Below, one piece after another: positions 46,637 through 58,921 of a DNA stretch of 64,000 bases; the stretch's first letter is position 1; each line of letters begins with the position of its first letter. The stretch is from assembly GCF_003610895.1 (NCBI RefSeq), contig NZ_MCAS01000024.1, forward strand, positions 1 through 64,000, given 5' to 3'. The position numbers and the translations under genes were made by a program. Source of the stretch: Paraburkholderia fungorum (lineage in GTDB: Bacteria > Pseudomonadota > Gammaproteobacteria > Burkholderiales > Burkholderiaceae). The notes below the pieces were generated by a model. It was not told the DNA's origin. It ran no database searches and worked only from the letters and a program-made list of their open reading frames with translations.

Positions 46637-48178
46637 ATGCAACTCAATCCCTCTGAGATCAGCGAGCTGATCAAGAGCAGGATCCAGGGCCTTGAAGCGA
46701 GCGCAGACGTTCGCAACCAGGGCACCGTGATCTCCGTGACCGACGGTATCGTGCGCATCCACGGCCTGTCGGAAGTGATGCAGGGCGAAATGCTCGAATT
46801 CCCGGGCAACACCTTCGGTCTCGCACTGAACCTCGAGCGCGACTCGGTCGGCGCCGTGATTCTGGGTGAGTACGAACACATTTCGGAAGGCGACATCGTC
46901 AAGACGACGGGCCGCATTCTCGAAGTGCCGGTGGGTCCGGAACTGCTCGGCCGCGTGGTCGATGCACTCGGCAACCCGATCGACGGCAAGGGCCCGATCA
47001 ACGCGAAGAAGACCGACGCAATCGAAAAGATTGCTCCGGGCGTGATCTGGCGTAAGTCGGTTTCGGAACCGGTCCAAACCGGTCTGAAGTCGATCGACGC
47101 GATGGTGCCGGTTGGCCGTGGCCAGCGCGAGCTGATCATTGGCGACCGCCAGTGCGGCAAGACCGCCGTCGCAGTCGACGCGATCATCAACCAGAAGGGC
47201 AAGAACCTCTTCTGTATCTACGTCGCGATCGGCCAGAAGGCTTCGTCGATCATGAACGTGGTGCGCAAGCTGGAAGAAACCGGCGCGCTGGAATACACGA
47301 TCGTCGTGGCCGCTTCGGCTTCGGAATCGGCTGCGATGCAATACCTCGCACCGTACGCCGGTTGCACGATGGGCGAATACTTCCGCGACCGCGGTCAAGA
47401 CGCGCTGATCGTTTATGACGATTTGACCAAGCAAGCCTGGGCATACCGTCAGATCTCGCTGCTGCTGCGCCGCCCGCCGGGCCGCGAAGCTTACCCGGGC
47501 GACGTGTTCTATCTGCACTCGCGTCTGCTGGAGCGTGCTGCTCGCGTCTCGGAAGAGTACGTCGAGAAGTTCACGAACGGCGAAGTGAAGGGCAAGAGCG
47601 GTTCGCTGACAGCACTGCCGGTCATTGAAACGCAAGCCGGCGACGTGACCGCATTCGTTCCGACGAACGTGATCTCGATTACCGACGGCCAGATCTTCCT
47701 GGAAACCGACCTCTTCAACGCAGGTATCCGCCCGGCAATCAACGCCGGCGTGTCGGTGTCGCGCGTTGGTGGTGCGGCTCAAACCAAGGTCGTGAAGAAG
47801 CTGTCGGGCGGTATTCGTACCGACCTGGCGCAGTACCGTGAACTCGCAGCGTTCGCGCAGTTCGCCTCGGACCTCGACGAAGCCACCCGCAAGCAGCTGG
47901 AGCGCGGCCGCCGCGTGACGGAACTGCTGAAGCAGCCGCAGTATCAGCCGCTGCAAGTGTGGGAACTGGCTGTCGCGCTGTTCGCAGCGAACAATGGCTA
48001 CCTCGACGATCTGGAAGTTGCGCAAGTGCTGCCGTTCGAAAAGGGCCTGCGCGATTACCTGAAGACGAAGCACGCTGACCTGATCAAGCGCGTCGAAGAC
48101 ACCAAGGAACTCTCGAAGGACGACGAAGCCCTGCTGCATACGGCTCTCAAAGACTTCAAGAAGTCCGGCGCTTATTGA
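46637..48178 (+). CDS. atpA: F1Fo ATP synthase subunit alpha
   Basis: Non-catalytic nucleotide-binding F1 subunit, 513 residues. The P-loop is [15 protein letters not shown] near residue 170. The arginine finger region [18 protein letters not shown] and the beta-barrel start [19 protein letters not shown] are canonical. A TCAGGAG site precedes the ATG. Confidence 0.97.
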   Translation: MQLNPSEISELIKSRIQGLEASADVRNQGTVISVTDGIVRIHGLSEVMQGEMLEFPGNTFGLALNLERDSVGAVILGEYEHISEGDIVKTTGRILEVPVGPELLGRVVDALGNPIDGKGPINAKKTDAIEKIAPGVIWRKSVSEPVQTGLKSIDAMVPVGRGQRELIIGDRQCGKTAVAVDAIINQKGKNLFCIYVAIGQKASSIMNVVRKLEETGALEYTIVVAASASESAAMQYLAPYAGCTMGEYFRDRGQDALIVYDDLTKQAWAYRQISLLLRRPPGREAYPGDVFYLHSRLLERAARVSEEYVEKFTNGEVKGKSGSLTALPVIETQAGDVTAFVPTNVISITDGQIFLETDLFNAGIRPAINAGVSVSRVGGAAQTKVVKKLSGGIRTDLAQYRELAAFAQFASDLDEATRKQLERGRRVTELLKQPQYQPLQVWELAVALFAANNGYLDDLEVAQVLPFEKGLRDYLKTKHADLIKRVEDTKELSKDDEALLHTALKDFKKSGAY

Positions 48179-48269
48179 TCCGCGAGTGACCCGCAAGGCA
48201 TAAACGGACCTTGAAGCGGCGCGGGCCGCAGGCAACTGAACCCGCGCTGCTTCGATCAAGGAGCAAGCA

Positions 48270-49154
48270 ATGGCTGGAATGAAGGAAATTCGCGGCAAGA
48301 TCAAGAGCGTGCAAAACACGCGCAAGATCACGAAAGCGATGGAGATGGTGGCCGCATCGAAGATGCGCCGCGCTCAGGAGCGCATGCGCGCTGCTCGCCC
48401 GTATGCCGACAAGGTCCGCGATATCGCTGCGCACATGAGCCGTGCGAACCCGGAGTATCGTCACCCGTTCATGGTGTCGAACGAAGGCGCGAAAGCGGCC
48501 GGCATCATCCTCGTCACGACCGACAAGGGTTTGTGCGGTGGTATGAACACCAACGTGCTGCGTGCGTCGCTGCAGAAGTTCAAGGAACTGGAAGGCCAGG
48601 GCAAGACGATCGAAGCAACTGCGATCGGCACCAAGGGTCTGGGTTTCCTGAACCGTCTGCGCGCCAAGGTTGTATCCAATGTCGTGCATCTGGGCGACAC
48701 GCCGCATCTGGAAAAGCTGATCGGCGCGGTGAAGGTGCAGCTCGACCTGTACTCGGAAGGCAAGGTTTCGGCGGTGTACCTCGCGTACACGCGCTTCGTC
48801 AACACGATGAAGCAGGAGCCGGTGATCGAGCAACTGCTGCCGCTGTCGGCAGAGCAGTTCGAGCGCAAAGAAGAAGACGGCACGACGCCGAGCACGCAGT
48901 GGGACTACATCTACGAGCCGGATGCGCAGGCAGTGGTGGACGAACTGCTGGTGCGCTATGTCGAAGCGCTGGTCTATCAGGCCGTTGCGGAAAACATGGC
49001 ATCGGAGCAGTCGGCACGAATGGTCGCGATGAAGGCCGCTTCGGACAACGCGAAGACGGTCATCAACGAACTGCAGCTCGTGTACAACAAGAGCCGTCAG
49101 GCCGCGATCACGAAAGAACTGTCGGAAATCGTCGGTGGCGCGGCGGCTGTCTGA
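48270..49154 (+). CDS. atpG: F1Fo ATP synthase subunit gamma
   Basis: Central rotor shaft, 294 residues. The N-terminal helix [20 protein letters not shown] and the C-terminal helix [20 protein letters not shown] form the coiled-coil axle. [16 protein letters not shown] is conserved in the globular part. Confidence 0.97.
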   Translation: MAGMKEIRGKIKSVQNTRKITKAMEMVAASKMRRAQERMRAARPYADKVRDIAAHMSRANPEYRHPFMVSNEGAKAAGIILVTTDKGLCGGMNTNVLRASLQKFKELEGQGKTIEATAIGTKGLGFLNRLRAKVVSNVVHLGDTPHLEKLIGAVKVQLDLYSEGKVSAVYLAYTRFVNTMKQEPVIEQLLPLSAEQFERKEEDGTTPSTQWDYIYEPDAQAVVDELLVRYVEALVYQAVAENMASEQSARMVAMKAASDNAKTVINELQLVYNKSRQAAITKELSEIVGGAAAV

Positions 49155-49251
49155 CCTTGACGGTCAGGCAAGCTGCTTCGTGTGCGCCTTGGTGGCGCAC
49201 CCGGCTGGGCGCCCCCACCAAAACTGCGCCTTTGCGCGAGTGAAGAATTGA

Positions 49252-50664
<1,413 letters not shown>

Positions 50665-50776
50665 AGGTCGGGTGTAACGAAGCGGGCGCCAGGCTCGCGT
50701 GTCCTGGTACTCAAGTGGTATCGGAACGCAAAACCGGCGCCTCTTATTACGCTCCACCCCGCCTTGCATGGGACGG

Positions 50777-50800
50777 GAGTTAGCGCTGAAGCGCTAACTC
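50777..50800 (+). other. Hairpin just upstream of atpC
   Basis: GAGTTAGCG (50777-50785) pairs with CGCTAACTC (50792-50800) around a CTGAAG loop, ending 20 bases before the atpC start. It may be a processing or translation-control element. Confidence 0.65.
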
Positions 50801-50820
50801 TGATCGCCACAGGAGTCGAT

Positions 50821-51246
50821 ATGGCAACCATTAAAGTAGACGTCGTCAGCGCGGAAGAGCAGATCTTCTCGGGCCAGGCGAAGTTCGTCGCGCTGCCGGG
50901 CGAAGCGGGTGAACTCGGCATTCTGCCGGGCCACACGCCGCTCATCACGCGGATTCGTCCGGGTGCGGTGCGCATCGAAGCTGAAAACGGCGAAGAAGAG
51001 TTTGTGTTCGTCGCCGGTGGCATTCTCGAAATTCAGCCTGGCGCTGTGACGGTTCTCGCCGACACCGCGATCCGTGGCAAGGATCTCGACGAAGCCAAAG
51101 CTGAAGATGCACGCAAGCGCGCGGAAGAAGCGCTGCAGAACACGGGCTCGAACCTCGAATACGCCACTGCGCAAGCGGAATTGGCGTACGCGACGGCTCA
51201 GCTCGCTGCGATTCAGCGTCTGCGTAAGCTGCGCGGCCAGAGCTAA
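50821..51246 (+). CDS. atpC: F1Fo ATP synthase subunit epsilon
   Basis: Regulatory rotor subunit, 141 residues from [35 protein letters not shown] is the beta-sandwich signature, and the C-terminal helix pair ([15 protein letters not shown]...[11 protein letters not shown]) can inhibit F1 by extending. A 156-bp gap with a hairpin separates it from atpD. An upstream in-frame start would add 19 unrelated residues. Confidence 0.96.
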   Translation: MATIKVDVVSAEEQIFSGQAKFVALPGEAGELGILPGHTPLITRIRPGAVRIEAENGEEEFVFVAGGILEIQPGAVTVLADTAIRGKDLDEAKAEDARKRAEEALQNTGSNLEYATAQAELAYATAQLAAIQRLRKLRGQS

Positions 51247-51264
51247 GCAACACGTATCAGAGAG

Positions 51265-51292
51265 AAAGCAGCCCTCGTGGCTGCTTTTTTTT
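51265..51292 (+). terminator. Terminator of the atp operon
   Basis: AAAGCAGCC pairs with GGCTGCTTT around a CTCGT loop, followed by a run of T. Confidence 0.92.
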
Positions 51293-51486
51293 GACCAGCA
51301 CTTGACGTTTACGGAAAGGTCAGCAAAATCACTGGTTCAGACTGCAAGCATTGAGCAGCCGTCTCAGCTACGGCCACCGCAGAGGGCGGGTAACACTTGA
51401 TGCCGGACGGACATACGCCGGTGGCACAATCGGTTTCAAATTCATTTCAATAGACTGGGCGAGCTTCCGCTCACGGAGACAACACC

Positions 51487-53217
51487 ATGGCAACGCACAT
51501 GTCAGGCGTAGGAGCACTCATCGAACCCAAAGACAATCTGTCTTATGTCCGCGGGTCGACCGAGATCCCGTTGAGTGAGGCGCCGCTCGGCCAGTTTCTG
51601 CGCGACACCGCCGCGCGCTTTCCTGACCGTCCGGCCGTGGTATTTCGTGAGCAGCGCATTCGCTGGACGTGGCGGGAGTTCGCCGAAGAGATCGACGTGC
51701 TGGCGTCCGGACTCCTCGCGCTAGGGATTGCGAAGGGCGACCGGGTGGGCATCTGGTCGCCGAACCGTGTGGAATGGCTGCTCACGCAGTTCGCTACCGC
51801 GCGCATCGGCGCCGTGCTGGTCAACATCAATCCGGCTTACCGGCTCGCGGAGCTCGAGTATGCATTGAACAAAGTCGGTTGCAAGGCGATCATCGCGGCC
51901 GAACGCTTCAAGACGTCGATGTACCTCGAGATGCTGCAGGAGCTCGCGCCGGAACTGGCGACGCAAAAGCCGGGTGAACTGCGCGCCGCTCGCCTGCCGG
52001 CGTTGCGCTACGTGATTCGCATGTGCGACACGGAAACGCCAGGCATGCTGACCTTCTCCGACGTGATCGAGCAGGGCCGCGCCACACTCGACGTCGCGAA
52101 GCTCGACGCCATCGGCGCAACGCTGTCCTGTCACGAACCGATCAACATTCAGTTCACCAGCGGCACGACAGGCAATCCGAAGGGCGCGACGCTGACGCAT
52201 AGCAATGTCGTCAATAATGCGCGCTATATCGCAATGGCGATGCGACTAACGGAGCAGGACGGTCTGTGCATTCCCGTTCCGCTTTATCACTGTTTCGGCA
52301 TGGTGCTGGCGGTACTGGCGTGCGTATCGGTCGGCGCGAACATGGTGTTCCCGGGTGAGGGATTCGACCCGGCTGCAACGCTCGCGGCGGTCGCTGAAGA
52401 ACAGTGCACCGCGCTGCACGGCGTGCCGACCATGTTCATCGCCGAACTCGATCATCCGGACTTCGCCACTTACGACTTCTCGCGTCTGCGCACGGGCATT
52501 ATGGCGGGCTCGCCGTGTCCGATCGAAACCATGAAGAAGGTTGTCGCGCGCATGCACCTCAGCGAGATCACGATCGCCTATGGCATGACGGAGACGAGCC
52601 CGGTGTCCTTCCAGAGTTCGACCACCGACCCGCTCGACAAACGCACCACGACGGTCGGCCGTATCCAGCCGCATCTGGAAGTGAAGATCGTCGATCCGCT
52701 CGGCAATATCGTGCCCGTAGGGGAAACAGGCGAACTGTGCACCAAAGGTTATTCGGTCATGCAAGGTTACTGGGCAGACGAGGCGAGGACGCGGGAAAGC
52801 ATCGTGGACGGTTGGATGCATACCGGCGATCTGGCGACGCTCGATGCCGACGGCTACTGCAACATCGTTGGCCGTCTGAAGGACATGCTGATTCGCGGTG
52901 GCGAAAACATCTATCCGCGTGAGATTGAAGAGTTTCTGTTCCGCCATCCGAAGATCCAGAGCGTGCAGGTGTTTGGCGTGCCCGACAAGAAATACGGCGA
53001 GGAAGTGTGCGCGTGGATCGTATTGCGCTCAGGCGAGCAGGCCACACCTGAAGAAATCCAGCAGTTCTGCCAGGGCCAGATTGCTCACTACAAGGTGCCG
53101 AAGTACATCCGCTTCGTTGACGAATTACCCATGACGGTAACGGGCAAAATTCAGAAGTTCGTCATGCGTGAACGGATGATCAGCGAATTGAAGATTCAGG
53201 AAGACAAGACGGCCTGA
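51487..53217 (+). CDS. AMP-binding acyl-CoA synthetase (fatty-acid-CoA ligase)
   Basis: Activates a carboxylic acid to its CoA thioester through an acyl-adenylate. The 576 residues contain the A3 phosphate-binding loop [33 protein letters not shown], the adenine-binding Asp in [14 protein letters not shown], the hinge [21 protein letters not shown] and the catalytic Lys in [14 protein letters not shown]. The size and motifs resemble medium-chain and FadD3-like ligases in fatty-acid catabolism. Chain-length preference cannot be read. It is a single-gene unit. Confidence 0.93.
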   Translation: MATHMSGVGALIEPKDNLSYVRGSTEIPLSEAPLGQFLRDTAARFPDRPAVVFREQRIRWTWREFAEEIDVLASGLLALGIAKGDRVGIWSPNRVEWLLTQFATARIGAVLVNINPAYRLAELEYALNKVGCKAIIAAERFKTSMYLEMLQELAPELATQKPGELRAARLPALRYVIRMCDTETPGMLTFSDVIEQGRATLDVAKLDAIGATLSCHEPINIQFTSGTTGNPKGATLTHSNVVNNARYIAMAMRLTEQDGLCIPVPLYHCFGMVLAVLACVSVGANMVFPGEGFDPAATLAAVAEEQCTALHGVPTMFIAELDHPDFATYDFSRLRTGIMAGSPCPIETMKKVVARMHLSEITIAYGMTETSPVSFQSSTTDPLDKRTTTVGRIQPHLEVKIVDPLGNIVPVGETGELCTKGYSVMQGYWADEARTRESIVDGWMHTGDLATLDADGYCNIVGRLKDMLIRGGENIYPREIEEFLFRHPKIQSVQVFGVPDKKYGEEVCAWIVLRSGEQATPEEIQQFCQGQIAHYKVPKYIRFVDELPMTVTGKIQKFVMRERMISELKIQEDKTA

Positions 53218-53379
53218 TAGGCGGGCATGCGGGTTCGGCGCCGCGCGAAGATACGCGCGGCGCCGGCCGACATTTTGAGGAAAACCGTTTGCGGAGAAAG
53301 AGGCCGCGAGCGGAAAACCGCCGGGCTGGGACATCGCCAAATCGTCCCGTCAACCAGCTCGCAAACGTTTGACCAGACG

Positions 53380-53405
53380 AAAAAAAAGCGGGCCTGGAGC
53401 CCGCT
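53380..53405 (-). terminator. Hairpin with a minus-strand U-tract
   Basis: AGCGGGC (53387-53393) pairs with GCCCGCT (53399-53405). Eight A at 53380-53387 give a U-tract only on the minus strand. The nearest minus-strand gene ends 700 bp away. Confidence 0.5.
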
Positions 53406-53445
53406 AAAAACCACACGCTACGGGGTTAGCGCGAGGAGACCAAAG

Positions 53446-53610
53446 ATGGAACCAACTGAGACGACGACCCTGCGTCGACTACGGCCCCAGCAGGGATGCC
53501 CCTTCACAGGGCTTCGGCATACGCCGACCGGCAAGTGCATCGTATCCGCTCACACCACGCACCCAGCCACATCCGTGTTGAAACCGTTGAGGGCATTGTG
53601 GGCGAATTAA
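53446..53610 (+). CDS. Possible small protein of 54 residues
   Basis: The ATG at 53446 has a good GAGGAGA site 6-8 bases upstream. The product is basic, with two Cys (QQGCPFTGLRHTPTGKCIV), no signal peptide and no membrane helix. I do not recognise it. The support is only the ribosome-binding site and the hairpin before it, so it may be chance. Confidence 0.25.
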   Translation: MEPTETTTLRRLRPQQGCPFTGLRHTPTGKCIVSAHTTHPATSVLKPLRALWAN

Positions 53611-54093
53611 CCTACCAGCGCGGTAACAAAGTGTTTCAGGTTGTAACGCCCGCCAGATAAGGCGCTGCAGGACTTATTTCCAATTTGGCGTGTTTTAAAC
53701 GTAATTTTTACCGATGACAATTGCGCAATTTCATACGCCTGATTGATGCTACTCGCGACGCATATCGCGGCGTAATCCATTCAGTTGATTCCGCATGAAA
53801 TAGTTGCATGCTCAACTTTTTCGGGACGAATCGGCTGTAATACAGGTGGTTTTCCGGCGTTACGAAGTCCGTTTGCTCTCGGACAATCGCGCACGCTGCG
53901 CTGCAATATTTCATGCGCGCTGGAAAGACGTGCAGGAGGCCGGTGCGCCGGCCCCTGTTCAAGCGGATTGTTCGAGTTTTGTTTAACACGCCGAAGGCTG
54001 GTTACACGATTGTGTCAGCCATGCGGACCTATTAATCGATCAATGCGACTAGCTTTTCCGAATGAGCGGGACGCAGAGTGCATCCCACTCCGG

Positions 54094-54891
54094 CTATTTC
54101 AGCCATTTGTCCGAGATTGCCTGATATTCGCCGGTCGCTCGCGCAAGATGCAGCCATTGATCGACATATTGCTGGAACGTCACATCGCCGCGCGGCAGCA
54201 ACCACGCCTTCTCGCCGTACTGGAAAGGCTTGTCCGGATGCACCGAGCAAAGGCCCGGATTCAGCTTTTGCTGCAGCAAGGTTTCCGATGCGTCCGTCAC
54301 CATGACGTCGGCCTTGCCCGCGAGGATCTGTTTAAAAATCGTCACATTGTCTGGATAGACGGTCAGGTTTGCATGCGGGAAATACTGCTTCGCGAAACGC
54401 TCGTTGGTTCCGCCCGGATTGACGATCACGCGGGTCGCCGGCTGGTCGATCTGCGCTACCGTCTGGTACTTGCTCACGTCGTCGCACCGGACAATCGGCG
54501 TTTTGCCGTCGATCATGTACGCCTGCGTGAAAAACGCGCGCTTCTGGCGCTCGAGCGTCGGCGAAACACCGCCCACGCCGATGTCGCATTTGGCGACGAA
54601 GTCGTTCATCAGGTTCGACCAGGACGTCTTGACGAATTCCGCCTTCACGCCAAGCGATTTGGCGAGTGACTCGGCCATGTCGATATCGATGCCTTCGAAC
54701 TGACCGTCTGCCTTGTAAAACGAGTACGGCTTGTAGTCCCCGGTCGTACAGGCGCGTAGCGTGCCGCGCGCGAGGATTTCGTCGAGCCGGGAGGGTGCCG
54801 CTGCGGTGGTGCTGGTCTGTGCCTGCGCCGCGCCTGCGTGCATCAAAACACCGGTCAAAACGCCGAGCAGTGCGAGTGCTGCCTTGTTCAT
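54094..54891 (-). CDS. Periplasmic cyclohexadienyl dehydratase-like (PheC) / solute-binding protein
   Basis: SBP_bac_3 fold of 265 residues from MNKAALALLGVLTGV, with a signal peptide ending near AQA-QTS. The mature sequence resembles what I recall of Pseudomonas PheC: GTLRACTTGDYKPYSF, SWSNLMNDFVAKCDIGVGGVS, IVNPGGTNERFAKQYFP and DNVTIFKQILAGKADVMVTD. The Glu of TDASET aligns with the proton-donor region of PheC. PheC converts arogenate or prephenate to phenylalanine or phenylpyruvate in the periplasm. The alternative is a polar amino-acid binding protein of an ABC importer, but no permease gene is adjacent. The longer upstream reading is Cys- and Trp-containing and not signal-like. Confidence 0.75.
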   Translation of the reverse strand: MNKAALALLGVLTGVLMHAGAAQAQTSTTAAAPSRLDEILARGTLRACTTGDYKPYSFYKADGQFEGIDIDMAESLAKSLGVKAEFVKTSWSNLMNDFVAKCDIGVGGVSPTLERQKRAFFTQAYMIDGKTPIVRCDDVSKYQTVAQIDQPATRVIVNPGGTNERFAKQYFPHANLTVYPDNVTIFKQILAGKADVMVTDASETLLQQKLNPGLCSVHPDKPFQYGEKAWLLPRGDVTFQQYVDQWLHLARATGEYQAISDKWLK

Positions 54892-55109
54892 CGAGTCTCC
54901 TTGGTTGCGCGTAATTGTTTGGTAAGGCCGTCGGATGATAGCCCGGCAATTTATGCTTGAACATTGGCCGTTCAGCCAGGTCATGGCGCCGCACCCGGCG
55001 GCGAATCCGTCGGACGCAATCACGGTGCGTGAGCGTTATTGCCTGCATCAAGCACGATAGGGCGAGCCGGGTCCGGTAAAATGCCCCTTTGCCTTCGGTT
55101 GTACGCAAC

Positions 55110-56210
55110 GTGGCCCATAAACTCCTGAACGACACTTTCCTGCGCGCGCTGCTGCGCCAGCCGACCGACTACACGCCGATCTGGCTGATGCGGCAGGCTG
55201 GCCGCTATCTGCCGGAATACAACGCCACACGGGCTCGTGCGGGCAGTTTCCTCGGTCTGGCGAAGAATCCGGCCTATGCAACCGAGGTGACGTTGCAGCC
55301 GCTCGAGCGCTATCCGCTCGACGCCGCGATCCTGTTCTCCGACATCCTGACGGTGCCGGACGCCATGGGCCTCGGTCTTGAATTCGTCACGGGCGAGGGG
55401 CCGAAATTCGCCCGGCCGGTGCGTACCGAAGACGACGTGGCACGCCTCGCCGTGCCGGATATCGACGCCACGCTGCGTTACGTGACCGACGCGGTGCGCG
55501 AAATTCGCACCGCGCTCACCGACGCGCAAGGCCGCCAGCGTGTGCCATTGATCGGATTTTCCGGCAGCCCGTGGACTCTCGCGTGCTACATGGTCGAAGG
55601 TGGCGGATCGGCGGATTTCCGTACCGTCAAATCAATGTTGTACGCGCGGCCGGACCTGATGCACCGTATTCTCGACATCAACGCGAAGTCGGTTGCGGCG
55701 TATCTGAACGCGCAGATCGAAGCCGGCGCGCAAGCCGTGATGATTTTCGACACGTGGGGCGGGGCGCTTGCAGACGGCGTCTACCAGCGCTTCTCGCTGC
55801 AGTACATCCAGCAGGTCGTGAGCCAGTTGAAGCGCGATCACGACGGCGAAAAAGTGCCGGTGATCACCTTCACGAAGGGCGGGGGCTTGTGGCTCGACGA
55901 GATCGCCAATACTGGCGTGGACGCGGTCGGTCTCGACTGGACCGTGAACCTGAGCCGGGCCCGCGAGCGCGTCGGGAGCAAGGTGGCGCTGCAAGGCAAT
56001 ATCGACCCCTCGGTGCTGTTTGCGCCGCCGGCTTCGATTCGCATGGAGGCGCGCGCGGTGCTCGACAGTTTCGGCAATCATCCTGGCCACGTTTTCAATC
56101 TCGGCCACGGCATTTCGCAGTTCACGCCGCCGGAGAATGTCGCCGAACTCGTAGATGAAGTCCATCGTCATAGCCGCGCGATTCGCAGCGGCGCACATGC
56201 ACCAATCTGA
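55110..56210 (+). CDS. hemE: Uroporphyrinogen decarboxylase
   Basis: Decarboxylates the four acetate groups of uroporphyrinogen III in heme synthesis. The 366 residues from a GTG start (read [10 protein letters not shown]) carry [19 protein letters not shown], the substrate-binding signature, then [16 protein letters not shown] and [32 protein letters not shown] closes the barrel. A TTG start 21 bases upstream is possible but adds a non-conserved segment. It is divergent from the PheC-like gene. Confidence 0.96.
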   Translation: MAHKLLNDTFLRALLRQPTDYTPIWLMRQAGRYLPEYNATRARAGSFLGLAKNPAYATEVTLQPLERYPLDAAILFSDILTVPDAMGLGLEFVTGEGPKFARPVRTEDDVARLAVPDIDATLRYVTDAVREIRTALTDAQGRQRVPLIGFSGSPWTLACYMVEGGGSADFRTVKSMLYARPDLMHRILDINAKSVAAYLNAQIEAGAQAVMIFDTWGGALADGVYQRFSLQYIQQVVSQLKRDHDGEKVPVITFTKGGGLWLDEIANTGVDAVGLDWTVNLSRARERVGSKVALQGNIDPSVLFAPPASIRMEARAVLDSFGNHPGHVFNLGHGISQFTPPENVAELVDEVHRHSRAIRSGAHAPI

Positions 56211-56674
56211 CGCCGTAATCGTTGCCATTTTTGTTGCGACGCAGCGGACTGGGCTCTCGGCCTAAGGGAATATTTGTAGTGGGCGGGCCGTCAGATGGCG
56301 GTCCCACGAAAGTCAAGACTTGACTTATGCACATTGATCACGCTGCGGCGCGGTAGAAGCTTTCGTCGTGCCCTGGCCCTTGCACATTGCGGGCGCGTTT
56401 GATCTAAGCCTTGTCTGGCAAGGGTTTCAGGGGTTCACTGCAAAATGTGTCAAATCCCACAGAAGGCCGCTGGGGCGCGGTTCCTGGCCCATCTGAACGA
56501 AGTTCTCAACAAAGTTATCCACAGGCACACGGGCCGATTGCAATTGTTCAGCCGAATCCAAAACTTAGCGCGGAAATTGAAGTTTTACTTTAACTTCGAT
56601 GGATTCGCCGTGTGCTCAGTGCGTGCTGTGACGCGGCGTCGTGTCGCATCCATTCACCTGATTCACCTCGCCGC
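56211..56674. other. Intergenic region between hemE and priA
   Basis: 464 bp with a consensus DnaA box at 56515-56523 and an AT-richer stretch up to 56600. No gene is recognised. No clear terminator for hemE is seen. Confidence 0.5.
56515..56523 (+). promoter_or_regulatory. DnaA box upstream of priA
   Basis: The exact TTATCCACA lies in an AT-rich stretch 152 bp before the priA start. DnaA may regulate the gene. Confidence 0.5.
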
Positions 56675-58921
56675 GTGAGTGAAGTTTTCGTCCGCGTCGC
56701 GCTGGATCATCCGCTGCCGACTTTGTTCGACTACCGCTGTGATACGCCCGAACAGGTCGCGCCGGGCATGCTGGTGAGTGTGCCGTTCGGCAAGCGTCAT
56801 GTGGTGGGTCTCGTGTGCGAAGTGACCGCCCACAGCGAGGTGCCGGCCGACCGCCTGCGGGCGGTCACCGCGGTCTGCACCGCCTGCCCGCCGGTGTCGG
56901 CTGAATGGCTGGCTCTCACGGCCTTCGCGGCCGACTACTATCAACGCGGCCTCGGGGAAGTGGCGCTGCCAGGCTTGCCACAAGCCCTGCGTGATGCCTC
57001 GCGCTGGTCGCGTCTTTTCGCGCCGGAAGAGCGTTACAGCCTGACGGCGGAAGGCCGCGCCGCATTGCCGGAAACGTTGCCCGCGCGCGCGAGTGCGCTG
57101 CGCAAGCTTGCTTCGGCGCTCACCGAGGCTGAATTTCTGATCGCGGCCGACGCGCGCGCACTTCATCCTAAAGCCATTGCAACCCTCGACGCATGGCAAG
57201 CCGAAGGGTGGGTGGCGCTGGAGGTGATCGAAGCCGCCGAGGTGCTCGCCAGTCCTGCAGCGCCGGATGTGCTGGCACCTGCGCTGCCCACGCTCACCGA
57301 CGAACAGGCGAGCGCAGTCGAAGCGATCCGCGACGCGAACGGTTTCGCACCGTTCCTGCTGCATGGCGTGACGGGCAGCGGCAAGACCGAGGTCTATCTG
57401 CGTGCGCTCGCCGAGATTCTGGCGGCGAAGCCCGATGCCCAGGCACTCGTCCTCGTCCCTGAAATCAATCTGACGCCGCAATTCGAGTCGGCCTTCCGTG
57501 CCCGTTTTGCCGCGCTCGACGGTACCTCGATCGTCACGCTGCACAGCGGCCTCGCGGAGGGTGAACGGGCCCGCAACTGGTTTGCCGCGCACACGGGTCG
57601 CGCTCGCATCGTGCTCGGCACGCGGCTGGCGGTGCTTGCTTCGCTGCCGAAACTCGCGATCATCGTCGTCGATGAGGAACACGATCCCGCCTATAAGCAG
57701 CAGGAAGGCTTGCGCTACTCGGCGCGTGATCTCGCGATTTATCGCGCCAAACAACTCGCTTTGCCGGTCGTGCTCGGCTCGGCCACGCCGTCGCTGGAAA
57801 GCTGGTGGCAAGCGGATCAGGGGCGCTATCAGCGGCTTACCCTGTCGCGCCGTGCAGTTGCCGCGGCCGTTCTGCCCACCGTCAAGCTGATCGATCTGGA
57901 AGAAGAGCGGCGGCGCGGGCGGGCTTCGGTTGAAGGTCTGTCCGGGCCTTTGATCGCGGCGCTGAAGGCGCGGCTCGAACGCGGCGAGCAAAGTCTCGTG
58001 TTTCTCAACCGGCGTGGTTACGCGCCGCAGCTCGCCTGCGATGCGTGCGGCTGGGTGGCAGGCTGCCCGCGTTGCAGCGCCTACGTCGTGTTGCACAAAC
58101 CCGAGCGCGCGCTGCGCTGCCACCACTGCGGCTGGGAATCGCGCATTCCGCGCTCGTGCCCCGAGTGCGGCAATGTGGACATCGCGCCGATGGGCCGCGG
58201 CACCCAACGTGTCGAAGAAACGCTGGCGAGCGCTGTGCCTGGCGCCCGCGTGCTGCGCATCGACGCCGACAGCACGCGCCGCAAAGGTAGCGCGCAGGCG
58301 CTGTTTTCCGACGTCCACGCAGGCGAGGTCGACATCCTCGTCGGCACGCAGATGATCGCGAAGGGCCACGACTTCCAGCGCGTGTCGCTGGTCGGCGTAC
58401 TGAACGCCGACACTGCCCTGTTTTCGCACGACTTCCGCGCGAGTGAACGGCTCTTTGCGCAATTGATGCAGGTGAGCGGCCGCGCGGGCCGCGCCGGTTT
58501 GCCGGGCGAAGTGCTGGTGCAGACGCGCTATCCGCGCCATGCGCTGTACCACGCGCTGGGGCGGCATGATTACGTCGGCTTTGCCAATTCGACACTGGGC
58601 GAAAGGCGCGACGCGCATTTGCCGCCGTTCGTCTATCAGGCTTTGCTGCGCGCCGAAGGCCGCACGCTCGAAGCCGCGCTTGCCTTCCTGCAACAGGCCG
58701 CCGCCGCGCTGACCGAAATCCCGGCCGCCGGGCGTGTGACGGTCTATGACGCCGTGCCGCTTACCATCGTCAAGGTGATGCACGTGCATCGCGCGCAGTT
58801 GCTGATCGAAAGCGCGTCGCGGGCCGCATTGCAGGCGACGTTGCGCGCGTGGCAACCCATGCTGCGCGGCCTGAAAGGCGTGCTGCGCTGGAACCTCGAA
58901 GTCGACCCGCTCGACATCTGA
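56675..58921 (+). CDS. priA: Primosomal replication-restart helicase PriA
   Basis: 3'-5' superfamily 2 helicase that reloads the replisome at collapsed forks. With a GTG start (VSEVFVRVALDHPLP) it has 748 residues. The N-terminal 3'BD domain (LFDYRCDTPEQVAPGMLVSV) comes first. The Walker A GVTGSGKTEVYLRAL is near 230 and DEEHD near 332. Two zinc sites follow at about 455-500 (CDACGW..GCPRC and CHHCGW..SCPECG). Helicase C motifs (DILVGTQMIAKGHDFQ, QVSGRAGRAG) close the core. The frame is open 21 codons further upstream, but that part is not PriA-like. Confidence 0.96.
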   Translation: MSEVFVRVALDHPLPTLFDYRCDTPEQVAPGMLVSVPFGKRHVVGLVCEVTAHSEVPADRLRAVTAVCTACPPVSAEWLALTAFAADYYQRGLGEVALPGLPQALRDASRWSRLFAPEERYSLTAEGRAALPETLPARASALRKLASALTEAEFLIAADARALHPKAIATLDAWQAEGWVALEVIEAAEVLASPAAPDVLAPALPTLTDEQASAVEAIRDANGFAPFLLHGVTGSGKTEVYLRALAEILAAKPDAQALVLVPEINLTPQFESAFRARFAALDGTSIVTLHSGLAEGERARNWFAAHTGRARIVLGTRLAVLASLPKLAIIVVDEEHDPAYKQQEGLRYSARDLAIYRAKQLALPVVLGSATPSLESWWQADQGRYQRLTLSRRAVAAAVLPTVKLIDLEEERRRGRASVEGLSGPLIAALKARLERGEQSLVFLNRRGYAPQLACDACGWVAGCPRCSAYVVLHKPERALRCHHCGWESRIPRSCPECGNVDIAPMGRGTQRVEETLASAVPGARVLRIDADSTRRKGSAQALFSDVHAGEVDILVGTQMIAKGHDFQRVSLVGVLNADTALFSHDFRASERLFAQLMQVSGRAGRAGLPGEVLVQTRYPRHALYHALGRHDYVGFANSTLGERRDAHLPPFVYQALLRAEGRTLEAALAFLQQAAAALTEIPAAGRVTVYDAVPLTIVKVMHVHRAQLLIESASRAALQATLRAWQPMLRGLKGVLRWNLEVDPLDI

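Larger units (their letters stand above)
53218..54093. other. Intergenic region after the acyl-CoA synthetase gene
   Basis: 876 bp. It contains a hairpin at 53387-53405, one possible small gene (53446-53610) and an AT-richer stretch from about 53690 to 54050 with no family-like open frame. Confidence 0.5.

Noticed and set aside
46484-48331. 615-codon open frame antisense to atpA
   Set aside because: It mirrors the codon structure of atpA, is Arg/His-rich and resembles no family. Such antisense frames are common in GC-rich genes.
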